Below are positions 42,223-50,580 of a DNA stretch of 64,000 bases, in pieces. The notes below the pieces were generated by a model. The model saw only the letters and a program-made list of their open reading frames with translations, did not search any database and was not told where the DNA came from. The position numbers and the translations under genes are program-made. The first letter of the stretch is position 1. Every line of letters begins with the position of its first letter. Source of the DNA: a bacterium (lineage in GTDB: Bacteria; Bacteroidota; Bacteroidia; Flavobacteriales; Schleiferiaceae); the NCBI GenBank assembly GCA_016125155.1, contig WGMI01000012.1, forward strand, positions 143,179 through 207,178, in the 5' to 3' direction.

Positions 42223-43722
42223 ATGAAAGTACCCGAAGTGGTGGTGATTGGTTCCGGTTTTTCCGGACTGAGTGCTGCTTGTTTTTTGGCCAGAGCCGGC
42301 GCGAAAGTCACTTTGGTGGAAAAGAATGCAACCTGGGGCGGACGGGCCAGGCTGTATGAAGCCCAAGGCTTTCGCTTCGATATGGGGCCGAGCTGGTATT
42401 GGATGCCCGATGTGTTCGAGCGCTTTTTTGGGCACTTTGGCCGAAAAGTATCCGACCAATACACCCTACAGCGGCTCGATCCGTCTTACCGAATTTATTT
42501 TGAAGGAAACCGCTCCCTCGATGTGCCCGCGTCGATGGTGGAACTCGAGGCGATTTTTGAAGGGCTAGAGCCCGGGTCATCTGTTCGTCTCAGGCAGTTT
42601 CTCAAAGAAAGCCAGATCAAATATGAGGCGGGCATTGGGGACCTTGTTCAACGCCCGGGCTTGTCCATGTTTGAATACACCAACCTGACAGTGCTCAAAG
42701 GGTTGCTGGAATTGGATTTACTCCGCTCGATGAAGTCGTACGTTGCCCGGCATTTTTCCCATCCAGATCTGGTGCGGCTGATGGAGTTTCCTGTTTTGTT
42801 CTTGGGGGCGATGCCCGAAAACACCCCGGCGCTCTACAGTTTGATGAATTATGCCGATCTGGCCTTGGGCACTTGGTACCCCTTGGGAGGCATGCACAAA
42901 ATTGTCGAGGCCATGGTCGATTTGGCCGAGTCCTTAGGGGTTCAAATGAAATCGAATTGGGAAGTGACCGGGTTCGGATATGGTCCGAACGGAGCCATAG
43001 AAAGGGTGGAAGGGAAGACCCCGCAAGGCATCTCAACCGTGTGCTGCGACGCCGTGGTAGGCGGAGCCGACTACCATCACCTCGATCGAGAGGTCTTAGA
43101 ACCCGAGAAAAGCAATTATACTGAACGCTATTGGGACCGTCGAAAATTGGCGCCTTCGAGTTTGATTTTCTACATCGGACTCGACCGCAAACTCGAGGGT
43201 CTGCTACACCACAATTTGTTCTTCGACGCTGATTTTGGTCGACACGCCCGGGAGATTTATTCGGATCCGCGCTGGCCTTCCGATCCCCTCTTTTACGTAT
43301 GCCGCGCCAGTGCCACCGATCCGACCGTAGCCCCCGAAGGAATGGACAATGTCTTTGTGCTCATTCCGACCGCCCCGGGGTTGGAGGACACCCCTTCGGC
43401 CCGTGAGCCTTATTTGTCCACGGTGCTGCAGCGGATTGAACAGCGTTGTGGCTTCAATCCCGAACCCCATATTGTGCACTTGCGGAGCTACGCCCACCGC
43501 GATTTTGTCGAAGACTACCACAGCTACAAAGGAAATGCCTACGGTTTGGCCAATACCCTCGATCAAACCGCGGTGCTCAAACCGAGCATCAAAAGCAAGA
43601 AGGTCCCGAATTTGTGGTTTACCGGTCAATTGACCAATCCCGGCCCCGGAGTTCCCCCGGCGCTGATATCGGGTGAAGTGGTGAGCAGAGCATTGTTGAA
43701 ACACTATTCCATGGAACTATGA
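42223..43722 (+). CDS. crtI: Phytoene desaturase
   Basis: A FAD-dependent carotenoid desaturase, 499 residues, that converts phytoene stepwise to lycopene or neurosporene at the membrane surface. The dinucleotide motif is VVIGSGFSGLSAACFLARAGAKV near residue 6, followed by the amine-oxidase-type GGRARLYEAQGFRFDMGPSWY. The C-terminal bacterial-type desaturase signature reads NLWFTGQLTNPGPGVPPALISGE near residue 460. The start is ATG 42223, 42 nt after the sigma factor stop. It overlaps crtB by 4 nt (ATGA). Confidence 0.95.
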   Translation: MKVPEVVVIGSGFSGLSAACFLARAGAKVTLVEKNATWGGRARLYEAQGFRFDMGPSWYWMPDVFERFFGHFGRKVSDQYTLQRLDPSYRIYFEGNRSLDVPASMVELEAIFEGLEPGSSVRLRQFLKESQIKYEAGIGDLVQRPGLSMFEYTNLTVLKGLLELDLLRSMKSYVARHFSHPDLVRLMEFPVLFLGAMPENTPALYSLMNYADLALGTWYPLGGMHKIVEAMVDLAESLGVQMKSNWEVTGFGYGPNGAIERVEGKTPQGISTVCCDAVVGGADYHHLDREVLEPEKSNYTERYWDRRKLAPSSLIFYIGLDRKLEGLLHHNLFFDADFGRHAREIYSDPRWPSDPLFYVCRASATDPTVAPEGMDNVFVLIPTAPGLEDTPSAREPYLSTVLQRIEQRCGFNPEPHIVHLRSYAHRDFVEDYHSYKGNAYGLANTLDQTAVLKPSIKSKKVPNLWFTGQLTNPGPGVPPALISGEVVSRALLKHYSMEL

Positions 43723-44555
43723 AGGCATTGTTTGATCGCGTTTCGCTCAAGGCGAGCAAAATGGTCACCCGGCAGTATTCTACTTCATTTTCTTTGGGCA
43801 TTTACTGTCTCGAATCCCGGTTTCACGATCCAATCTATGCCATTTATGGGTTTGTCCGTTTGGCAGACGAAATCGTCGATAGTTTTCACGACCATCCCAA
43901 GCGCGAACTCCTCGATCGGTTTGAAGAAGATACCTGGAAGGCCATCGAACAGGGCATCAGTTTGAACCCCATTCTGCATTCCTTTCAAGGGGTGGTCCGT
44001 CAGTATCAAATGAACACCGATTTGATCCGCGCTTTTCTGCACAGCATGCGCATGGATCTCGATCCCCAGTCGTACGATCGCCCTTTGTTGGATGAATACG
44101 TCTACGGCTCGGCCGAAGTAGTTGGACTTATGTGCCTTTCGGTATTTTGTGAAGGAGATGTCCAGCGCTATGCCGAACTCGTGCGTCCAGCCCGCAAATT
44201 GGGTTCGGCTTTTCAGAAAATCAACTTTTTACGCGATCTCAAAGCCGATGGGTACGAATTGGGTCGGGTGTATTTTCCCAATGTCGATTTGACCCAATTC
44301 GATCGCACCACCAAGAAGGCCATCGAATCCGAAATTGAATCGGATTTTGCCGAAGGGTATCAAGGCATTTTGGCCCTTCCGAAAGGAGCGCGATTCGGGG
44401 TCTACATCGCCTATGTCTACTATTTTGCCTTGCTCAACCGGATCAAGAATACCCCGGCCGAACATTTGCTCAACCAGCGCATTCGGATACCCAATCAACA
44501 GAAATACACTCTGTTGTTGCGTTCGTATGTCAAACACAGCTTGAATTTATTGTGA
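43719..44555 (+). CDS. crtB: Phytoene synthase
   Basis: Condenses two geranylgeranyl diphosphates to phytoene, 278 residues. The two Asp-rich Mg-binding motifs are DEIVD near residue 50 and DLKAD near residue 172 (in NFLRDLKADGYELGRVYFP). YGSAEVVGLMC near 127 is also typical. No GGPP synthase (crtE), cyclase (crtY) or hydroxylase (crtZ) is in the window, so precursor supply and later steps are encoded elsewhere. It overlaps crtI and idi by 4 nt each. Confidence 0.95.
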   Translation: MKALFDRVSLKASKMVTRQYSTSFSLGIYCLESRFHDPIYAIYGFVRLADEIVDSFHDHPKRELLDRFEEDTWKAIEQGISLNPILHSFQGVVRQYQMNTDLIRAFLHSMRMDLDPQSYDRPLLDEYVYGSAEVVGLMCLSVFCEGDVQRYAELVRPARKLGSAFQKINFLRDLKADGYELGRVYFPNVDLTQFDRTTKKAIESEIESDFAEGYQGILALPKGARFGVYIAYVYYFALLNRIKNTPAEHLLNQRIRIPNQQKYTLLLRSYVKHSLNLL

Positions 44556-45124
44556 TTAATCCGTTGTCTTCTGCTGTTTTCGAGGACCGAGAAACAGCAT
44601 TGTCAGGGTTTGAAGAAACCGTGGTTTTGGTCGACGAACAAGACCGCGAGATCGGACGAATGCCGAAGATGCAAGCCCATCAATCGGGGACCTTGCACCG
44701 TGCCCTATCGGTCGTAGTGTTTGACCCCCAAGGAAGAATGTTGCTCCAGAGGAGGGCCTTGGACAAATACCACAGCCCGGGGTTGTGGACCAATGCTTGT
44801 TGTTCTCATCCCCGGCCGGGAGAAGCACCTGACGAGGCGGCCCGCCGTCGCTGCCGCGAGGAATTGGGACTCCATCTCGAAGTTCGATTTGTGTTTTCGT
44901 TTTTATACCGGGCCGTATTCGACAATGGGTTGATCGAGCATGAATTGGATCATGTTTTTGTCGCACAGTCAGATGCCTTGCCATGGCCCGAGCCAGCAGA
45001 AGTAGCAGAGGTGTGCTGGGTTGGGAGAGACGAGCTCGTCGATTGGATGAAGTCTGAACCTCATGCCTTTACCGCTTGGTTCCGCATTTTGATGGTCCAA
45101 CACGCTGACATGCTCTATCCATGA
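44552..45124 (+). CDS. idi: Isopentenyl-diphosphate delta-isomerase, type I
   Basis: Interconverts isopentenyl and dimethylallyl diphosphate, feeding carotenoid synthesis, 190 residues. It is a Nudix-fold protein with the active Cys in LWTNACCSHPRPGE near residue 82 and the metal/acid cluster in EHELDHVF near 130; the TLHRALSVVVFD segment is also standard. GTG 44552 overlaps the crtB stop (GTGA). Its position inside a carotenoid operon suggests that it raises precursor flux when pigment is induced. Confidence 0.95.
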   Translation: MINPLSSAVFEDRETALSGFEETVVLVDEQDREIGRMPKMQAHQSGTLHRALSVVVFDPQGRMLLQRRALDKYHSPGLWTNACCSHPRPGEAPDEAARRRCREELGLHLEVRFVFSFLYRAVFDNGLIEHELDHVFVAQSDALPWPEPAEVAEVCWVGRDELVDWMKSEPHAFTAWFRILMVQHADMLYP

Positions 45125-45540
45125 TTGCAACCGTAGGACGCAAAGCCCATTTCAACGCCGCACACCGCCTTTATCGACCCGACTGGAGCGATGCGCGCAA
45201 CGAGTCGGTATTTGGAAAGTGCAACAATCCCAATTACCACGGTCACAACTACGAACTCATCGCCGAGCTCACGGGTCCTATCGATCCTGAAACGGGATAT
45301 GTGTTCGATATCAAGCATTTGTCGGATCTCATAGAACGCGAAGTCGAGGCGCGTTTTGACCATAAGAACCTCAATCTCGATTGTCCTGAATTCGCCCAAC
45401 TCATTCCCAGTGCCGAGCACATTGCACAGGTAATTTGGAATCTATTGCGCCCCCATTTACCCATCAACCTCCAACTCAAGATTACGCTCTATGAAACTCC
45501 GAGAAACTTCGTTGTCTACAAAGGCGAACAAACGCACTGA
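45121..45540 (+). CDS. 6-pyruvoyl-tetrahydropterin synthase-like protein
   Basis: A 139-residue T-fold enzyme. Zinc His residues are His10 and His15 (KAHFNAAHRL) and the HGH in FGKCNNPNYHGHNYEL near residue 35, which also holds the catalytic Cys. The CNNPNxHGHNY form matches eukaryote-type PTPS of tetrahydrobiopterin synthesis more than QueD (CRRLHGHSF-like). It overlaps idi by 4 nt and folE by about 50 nt. Its substrate is the product of FolE, 7,8-dihydroneopterin triphosphate, so a pterin pathway is encoded here. Queuosine synthesis (QueD role) remains possible. Confidence 0.85.
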   Translation: MIATVGRKAHFNAAHRLYRPDWSDARNESVFGKCNNPNYHGHNYELIAELTGPIDPETGYVFDIKHLSDLIEREVEARFDHKNLNLDCPEFAQLIPSAEHIAQVIWNLLRPHLPINLQLKITLYETPRNFVVYKGEQTH

Positions 45541-46219
45541 GCATCCTATTGTCGACTTAGACAATTTGACCAATCAGTTGGAAGTGGGAGGCAGCCGCAT
45601 GCAGACCCATCCGCTGGCGACTCCCATGCGCCCTGATGCCTTTGCCCTGAGCGCCTCAGAAAAGATTGTCCAAATCGAACAGCGCTTTAAGGAAATTCTC
45701 GAAATCCTCGGACTGGATTTGGCAGACGACAGCTTGAAAGACACCCCTAAGAGGGTCGCTAAAATGTACGTCAACGAGATCTTCAGCGGGCTCGATCCCG
45801 AGAATAAACCCGAAACTACCCTCTTCCAGAATCCGTATCAGTACGGTCAAATGCTGGTGGAAAAGGACATTGAGGTCCATTCCTATTGCGAACACCACTT
45901 GGTGCCGATCATCGGCAAGGCCCATGTTGCTTATTTTTCTTCGGGACAAGTGGTAGGACTTTCCAAACTCAACCGGGTAGTGCGCTACTTTTCAAAACGT
46001 CCTCAGGTTCAGGAGCGACTCACCGAGCAGATCGCAGCGGAACTCAAGGAGATGCTGGGCACCGAAGATGTGGCCGTGGTCCTCGATGCCGAGCATTTTT
46101 GTGTCAAAACCCGGGGTATAGAGGATTGCGGAAGCAGCACGACCACGGTGCATTACGGAGGCCGCTTTCAAGAACCCGAAATCCGCCGGGAGCTCCTGGC
46201 CCATATCGAACGCAAATGA
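45491..46219 (+). CDS. folE: GTP cyclohydrolase I
   Basis: Converts GTP to 7,8-dihydroneopterin triphosphate, first step of folate and biopterin synthesis, 242 residues. The zinc site is the Cys/His set CEHHLVPIIGKAHV near residue 136 and ARG region EHFCVKTRGIEDCGSSTTT near 200. The N-terminal about 45 residues are a variable extension that also occurs in relatives (TPMRPDAFAL), which supports ATG 45491 in spite of the 50-nt overlap with the PTPS gene. It overlaps the SDR gene by 4 nt (ATGA). Confidence 0.95.
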   Translation: MKLRETSLSTKANKRTEHPIVDLDNLTNQLEVGGSRMQTHPLATPMRPDAFALSASEKIVQIEQRFKEILEILGLDLADDSLKDTPKRVAKMYVNEIFSGLDPENKPETTLFQNPYQYGQMLVEKDIEVHSYCEHHLVPIIGKAHVAYFSSGQVVGLSKLNRVVRYFSKRPQVQERLTEQIAAELKEMLGTEDVAVVLDAEHFCVKTRGIEDCGSSTTTVHYGGRFQEPEIRRELLAHIERK

Positions 46220-46917
46220 ATCGAACCATTGTGATTGTTGGGGGCAATTCGGGCATTGGGCTCGAAGTGGCCCGAATGCAGGCCGAACACGGCAACGACG
46301 TCGTCGCCTTTGCGCGCAACGCCGCCGAAACCGGAGGATTGTCAGGGGTGGAATACCACAACTACAACGCCAGCGATTTTCTCGAGCGCCCTGTATTGCC
46401 CGAATCCATCGACGGCCTGCTCTACATGCCCGGCACCATCCGGCTCAAACCATTCAACCGCCTGAGCATCGACGATTTTCGGGAGGAATACGAAATCAAC
46501 TTTCTCGGAGCGGTTCATTTCATACAGCATGCGCTGAGCGGCCTGAAAAAAGGGGTCAATCCGTCGGTGGTCTTGTTCAGTACCGTGGCCGTGCGCACAG
46601 GGATGCCGTTTCACAGTTCGATCGCCTCTGCCAAAGGGGCTATAGAGGGGCTGGTTCGCTCGTTGGCCGCCGAATTTGCCCCGCACATCCGCTTTAATGC
46701 CATCGCTCCGTCTCTGACCGATACGCATTTGAGCGAGGCCTTGCTCAATACCGAAGCCAAGCGCGAAAACTCGGCCAACCGGCACCCGCTGCGCCGCATT
46801 GGGCAACCCGAGGACGTGGCGGCGGCTGCGCATTTCTTGCTGTCTCCGGAAGCCTCGTGGATTACGGGTCAGGTGTTGGCTGTCGATGGAGGGATGTCGA
46901 CGCTGCGCATGTTCTGA
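46216..46917 (+). CDS. Short-chain dehydrogenase-like protein lacking the catalytic Tyr
   Basis: A 233-residue SDR-fold protein. The cofactor loop is GGNSGIG (residues 9-15) and the active Ser is S122 in VVLFSTVAV. The YxxxK motif is altered: Lys140 is present, but the Tyr position is Ile136 (HSSIASAK). Relatives beside photolyases seem to share this change. Given folE and PTPS upstream, a sepiapterin reductase-like step is a tempting role, but the missing Tyr argues against ordinary SDR chemistry. It overlaps folE by 4 nt, and the next gene starts 2 nt later. Confidence 0.8.
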   Translation: MNRTIVIVGGNSGIGLEVARMQAEHGNDVVAFARNAAETGGLSGVEYHNYNASDFLERPVLPESIDGLLYMPGTIRLKPFNRLSIDDFREEYEINFLGAVHFIQHALSGLKKGVNPSVVLFSTVAVRTGMPFHSSIASAKGAIEGLVRSLAAEFAPHIRFNAIAPSLTDTHLSEALLNTEAKRENSANRHPLRRIGQPEDVAAAAHFLLSPEASWITGQVLAVDGGMSTLRMF

Positions 46918-46919
46918 GT

Positions 46920-47531
46920 GTGGAATCGCTCCACTATTCGGCCTCCGAATGGGCGGATCTCGACCGCGCATATCGCCGGACATTCGTGAATCGCCTGCAA
47001 GGCGTTCGGGCAGCGGTGGCCGTTGGGTCGATGGGGCCCGGAAACCAGTCCAATTTGGGTTTGTTCTTTTCGCTTCAACATCTGGGGGCAGCACCCGCGC
47101 TCATGGGGCTGGTCTTCCGGCCCGAAACGGGCAGGGGAGGCACTTTGGACAATCTCAGGCGAACCGGGTGGCTCACCGCCAATTTTTGCCGAGACGAATA
47201 CCGCACGGTCATTCATCGCACTTCTGCGGCCTTTCCCGAAGGAGTTTCGGAATTTGACGAACTGAATCTCAAGCCCCATTTTGAACCCGGTATTCCCGCC
47301 CCGTTTGTCATGGGGGCACCCATACGGTTGGGGCTCGAGCGAGCAACCGAGATTCGGCTGCCCAACGATTGCATCTTGGCGGTCTTGAATCTGCGCTCGG
47401 TCTGGATGGAAGGCGGCGCCCTCGAACCCGAAACCAAGCTGCCGCGTTTCGATGGGCTGCTGCACGTCAACGGACTCGATGCCTACTACGGGGTTGAATT
47501 TCAACAGACTTTGGGTTATGAACACCCCTGA
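46920..47531 (+). CDS. Flavin reductase-like FMN-binding protein
   Basis: A 203-residue split-barrel flavoprotein of the flavin reductase domain group (MGPGNQSNLGLFFSLQHLGAAPALMGLVFRP near residue 38, GRGGTLDNLRRTGWLTANFC near 72). In this family the domain binds FMN and reduces it with NAD(P)H. In this operon it could supply reduced flavin to the adjacent photolyase or a pterin step; that is inference. GTG 46920 is used because it starts 2 nt after the SDR stop and no ATG is in place. It overlaps the photolyase gene by 14 nt. Confidence 0.75.
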   Translation: MESLHYSASEWADLDRAYRRTFVNRLQGVRAAVAVGSMGPGNQSNLGLFFSLQHLGAAPALMGLVFRPETGRGGTLDNLRRTGWLTANFCRDEYRTVIHRTSAAFPEGVSEFDELNLKPHFEPGIPAPFVMGAPIRLGLERATEIRLPNDCILAVLNLRSVWMEGGALEPETKLPRFDGLLHVNGLDAYYGVEFQQTLGYEHP

Positions 47532-48879
47532 ATCGCTGCGTCAGGTGGTTGGCGCCTCGGGCTCGACTTTTGTTGTGCATTGGTTCCGGCGCGACCTGAG
47601 GTTGGAAGACAATGCCTCGCTCTACCACGCCTTGGGCTCTGGGCATATGGTGTTGTGTGTATTTCTGTACGATCCAAACATCTTGGGGCGACTCGAAGAC
47701 CGAGACGATGCCCGGGTCGATTTTATTCATCGCCAGACAACCCGATTGCAGAGCGAACTCCGCGTTTTGAATTCGGCGCTATGGGCCTATCACGCAGATC
47801 CGGTCGCTTTTTTTCAGGCCTTGAGCGAACTACCGGGTTTTCAAGGGGTTTATGCCAATCGCGACTACGAACCCCAGGCCCGAGAGCGCGATCGAAAGGT
47901 GTACGATGTCCTTGTGGATAAAGGGTTCTTCTTCAAGGCATTTAAAGATCAGGTGCTCTTCGAGAAAAGCGAAGTAGTCAAAGCCGATGAGACGCCCTAC
48001 ACGGTTTTTACCCCGTACATGAAGCGGTGGAAACAAAAAAGAGCCGAAGGTGATATCCCTTATTTTGATGTCCCCTCGAGAGCCGGTGCTCTGTTTTCCG
48101 AAGGAATGGGCCATCTGCCCAGTCTGGAGTCGATGGGATTTGTGCCATCCCCCCTCGAGTTTCCCCCGTCCGATCTCGATTTGAATGTGGTTCGGGGCTA
48201 TGCACAGTACAGAGATCTTCCCTCCCTGCGCGGCACCACCCGGTTGAGTGTGCACTTGCGGTTTGGCACGGTGAGCCTGAGGCAGTTGGTTCGCTCGGCC
48301 GAAATCCATTCTGAAAATTGGCTCAATGAATTGATTTGGAGAGAGTTCTATATGATGATCCTCTACCATTATCCCTACAGCGTCGAGCGCTCGTTCAAAC
48401 CCGCTTACGACGCCATCCAATGGGAAACCAACGAAGCCCATTTCGAGGCCTGGTGCTCGGGAAAGACGGGCTATCCGCTCGTAGATGCGGGAATGCGCGA
48501 ATTGAATGCCACCGGGTTTATGCACAACCGCGTGCGCATGGTTGTCGCCAGTTTTTTAACCAAACACCTGCTGATCGATTGGCGCTGGGGCGAGCGCTAT
48601 TTTGCGCGAAAGCTGCTCGATTTTGAGTTGTCTTCGAATGTGGGGGGCTGGCAGTGGGCCGCATCGAGTGGTTGCGATGCGGCTCCGTATTTCCGGGTAT
48701 TCAACCCAGAACTCCAGCAGCAGCGATTCGACCCGCAGTGGGAGTACATCCGGCGCTGGGTGCCGGAATGGAACACCCCCTATTATCCCAAACCGATTGT
48801 GGACCACCGCTTTGCCCGAGAGCGGGTGCTGGCTCGGTTCAAACAAGCCTTGGATTCGATACCGAATCCTCAACCGTAA
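47518..48879 (+). CDS. phrB: Class I CPD photolyase (deoxyribodipyrimidine photolyase)
   Basis: Blue-light enzyme that splits UV-made cyclobutane pyrimidine dimers, 453 residues. N-terminal antenna domain starts VVHWFRRDLRLEDN. The FAD domain shows RLSVHLRFGTVSLRQL near residue 240, WLNELIWREFYMMIL near 268, TGYPLVDAGMRELNATGFMHNRVRM near 320, and the class I signature VGGWQWAASSGCDAAPYFRVFNP near 375 with the Trp used for electron transfer. ATG 47518 overlaps the flavin reductase-like gene by 14 nt. The operon's pterin genes may serve its antenna. Confidence 0.95.
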   Translation: MNTPESLRQVVGASGSTFVVHWFRRDLRLEDNASLYHALGSGHMVLCVFLYDPNILGRLEDRDDARVDFIHRQTTRLQSELRVLNSALWAYHADPVAFFQALSELPGFQGVYANRDYEPQARERDRKVYDVLVDKGFFFKAFKDQVLFEKSEVVKADETPYTVFTPYMKRWKQKRAEGDIPYFDVPSRAGALFSEGMGHLPSLESMGFVPSPLEFPPSDLDLNVVRGYAQYRDLPSLRGTTRLSVHLRFGTVSLRQLVRSAEIHSENWLNELIWREFYMMILYHYPYSVERSFKPAYDAIQWETNEAHFEAWCSGKTGYPLVDAGMRELNATGFMHNRVRMVVASFLTKHLLIDWRWGERYFARKLLDFELSSNVGGWQWAASSGCDAAPYFRVFNPELQQQRFDPQWEYIRRWVPEWNTPYYPKPIVDHRFARERVLARFKQALDSIPNPQP

Positions 48880-48888
48880 TTTGCATCG

Positions 48889-49605
48889 ATGAAATACGAC
48901 GTATTGGCCTTTGGGGCGCATCCTGACGACGTGGAACTCGGCGCGGGAGGCACCCTTGCCAAAATGACCGCACAAGGAGCGCTGGCGGCAATAGTAGACT
49001 TGACCCACGGAGAAATGGGCACCCGCGGAACGGTGGATATCCGGCTTGAGGAAGCCCGTTTGGCGGCCGAGATTCTCGGGGTCCGACAAAGGGTTAACCT
49101 TGGATTGGAGGACGGTTTTTTCCGAAACGACAAAGCGACCCAGTTGAAGGTCATTGCTCAGATTCGGCGCTTTCGACCCGAAGTGGTTTTGGCCAACACC
49201 CCGCGCGATCGTCATCCCGACCATGGAAGGGGAGCAACCCTGGTGCGCGAAGCAGTTTTTCTCTCGGGTCTTTCCAAAGTAAAAACGACTTGGGAAGACG
49301 TTGAGCAAGAGCCGTGGAGGCCCGAAAAGCTCTACTATTACTTTCAATTCTACGAGCCCCAACCGCATGTAGCGGTCGACATTACGGGGTTTGAAGAGCT
49401 CCGGATGCAATCCATTTTGGCCCACCGCTCTCAGGTGTACGATCCCAATTCGAACGAACCGGAAACCGTAATTTCCTCCAAGGCCTTTCTCGAAAGTACC
49501 CAGTATCGGTGTTCCAACTGGGGGCGGTTGATCGGGGTAGAATCGGCCGAGGCTTTCGAGACCGAGCGCCTGATCGGGGTTCGCGATTTGCGCGACTTGC
49601 TCTAG
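48889..49605 (+). CDS. bshB1: Bacillithiol biosynthesis deacetylase BshB1
   Basis: Removes acetyl from GlcNAc-malate in bacillithiol synthesis, 238 residues. The PIG-L zinc site appears as AFGAHPDDVELGAGG (residues 8-22) and the later His in RHPDHGRGATLVREA near residue 105. The C-terminal DITGFEELRMQSILAHRSQVYDPNSNEPET is typical of the Bacteroidota/Bacillus BshB1 group. It starts 9 nt after the photolyase stop, so it may be the last gene of the light operon. bshA and bshC are not in the window. Confidence 0.9.
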   Translation: MKYDVLAFGAHPDDVELGAGGTLAKMTAQGALAAIVDLTHGEMGTRGTVDIRLEEARLAAEILGVRQRVNLGLEDGFFRNDKATQLKVIAQIRRFRPEVVLANTPRDRHPDHGRGATLVREAVFLSGLSKVKTTWEDVEQEPWRPEKLYYYFQFYEPQPHVAVDITGFEELRMQSILAHRSQVYDPNSNEPETVISSKAFLESTQYRCSNWGRLIGVESAEAFETERLIGVRDLRDLL

Positions 49606-49664
49606 ACCCCTGCGCGAACGAGGCCGAAGGAACTAAATTGCGCCCCATAAATCTGAATCCACCA

Positions 49665-50297
49665 ATGAAGTACCGCTTGTTTTGGTCTGTGGCCCTGGTC
49701 GCGTCCCTCGCTTGGGCTTGTGGCAGCTCTGCCGTCGTTACGGGCAGCTATGTATCGCCCAGTCGGCCCGCAACCGCCCCCAAGAAAATCTTTGTGTCGG
49801 CGTTGGTCAACGATGCCACCACCCGGGCTATGGTTGAGGAGCGCATGGCCAATGCCCTAAAGAAAAAGGGCTTCGAAGTGGTCAAAAGCATAGACGTAGT
49901 GCCCGTGTCCATCCCAGTGCAACAACCGGAAACCCGAGAGGTCATGGTGGGTGTGGTCAAGAAAACCGGAGCCGATGCCGTTTTGGTGATGGCCCTGGTC
50001 AAGGAACAAAGCGAAACCCGTTATGTGCCGGGCTCCACATATCCCGCGGCATCGTATGGCTACTATGGAGGCTATTACGGCTATTACGGGCATATGGGCG
50101 GTGTGGCCTATTCGCCTGGATATTACACCACGGACAATACCTATTTTATTGAAAGCAATCTGTACGACGTCGCTTCGGAGCAGCTCGTTTGGAGTGCACA
50201 AAGCGAAGTGATCAATCCCTCGAACCGCGAAAAGGCCGTGGCCGAGCACACGGAAGCCTTGACGTATCGCATGCAAAAGGATAAGATCATCCCCTAA
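49665..50297 (+). CDS. Lipoprotein, unknown function, with Tyr/Gly-rich segment
   Basis: A 210-residue predicted lipoprotein: signal residues 1-18, lipobox LAWAC with Cys19, no Asp at position +2. The middle domain (residues 38-120) resembles CsgG/DUF4136-like nucleotide- or ligand-binding folds (FVSALVNDATTRAMVEERMANALKKKGF). Residues about 128-145 are almost only Tyr and Gly. It is not recognised further. A TAAATTGCGCCCC box at 49634-49646 looks like its promoter. Start ATG 49665. Confidence 0.6.
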   Translation: MKYRLFWSVALVASLAWACGSSAVVTGSYVSPSRPATAPKKIFVSALVNDATTRAMVEERMANALKKKGFEVVKSIDVVPVSIPVQQPETREVMVGVVKKTGADAVLVMALVKEQSETRYVPGSTYPAASYGYYGGYYGYYGHMGGVAYSPGYYTTDNTYFIESNLYDVASEQLVWSAQSEVINPSNREKAVAEHTEALTYRMQKDKIIP

Positions 50298-50370
50298 TCG
50301 GTTTTTTTTGTATCAATCCGGTTTGTGAGATTGTCGAAAAATTCGGAAATTGGGTTGGGTCAAAGAAGCG

Positions 50371-50482
50371 ATCTAACCTCAGGTGTGACTTTTTATGTAG
50401 GGTGCTTGAGCCGGAATCGCGGTCCGCTGCGCACCGGGAGGAGGGTTAAGCCCACCATTTCATAAAAGCCTTAAGGTTAGAT
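50371..50482. ncRNA. Candidate rod-shaped structured RNA, possibly 6S-like
   Basis: Lies between the lipoprotein gene and the small conserved gene. The closing stem is 9 bp perfect (ATCTAACCT 50371-50379, AGGTTAGAT 50474-50482). After an unequal internal bubble (10 nt against 5 nt) a second stem pairs 50391-50397 with 50461-50467 (7 bp). A third pairs GGTG/CACC and CTT/AAG (50401-50407 with 50448-50456) with a 2-nt bulge, then an inner GC-rich hairpin. A long rod with a central bubble is the 6S RNA plan, but no family match could be made. Strand is unknown, since the stems pair either way; no T-run terminator was found. Confidence 0.4.
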
Positions 50483-50580
50483 GGGTTCACCGTGCGGAGA
50501 TCGATGAGTGGGCGAGAAAATGCTCGCGCGGAGATGCGCGGAAACGATTTGACCCGATAACACACCATCCAACCCAAAAA

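Noticed and set aside
50298..50580. Possible tmRNA gene near smpB
   Set aside because: No tRNA-like acceptor/T-arm, no CCA end and no tag frame ending in an Ala-Ala stop were found.
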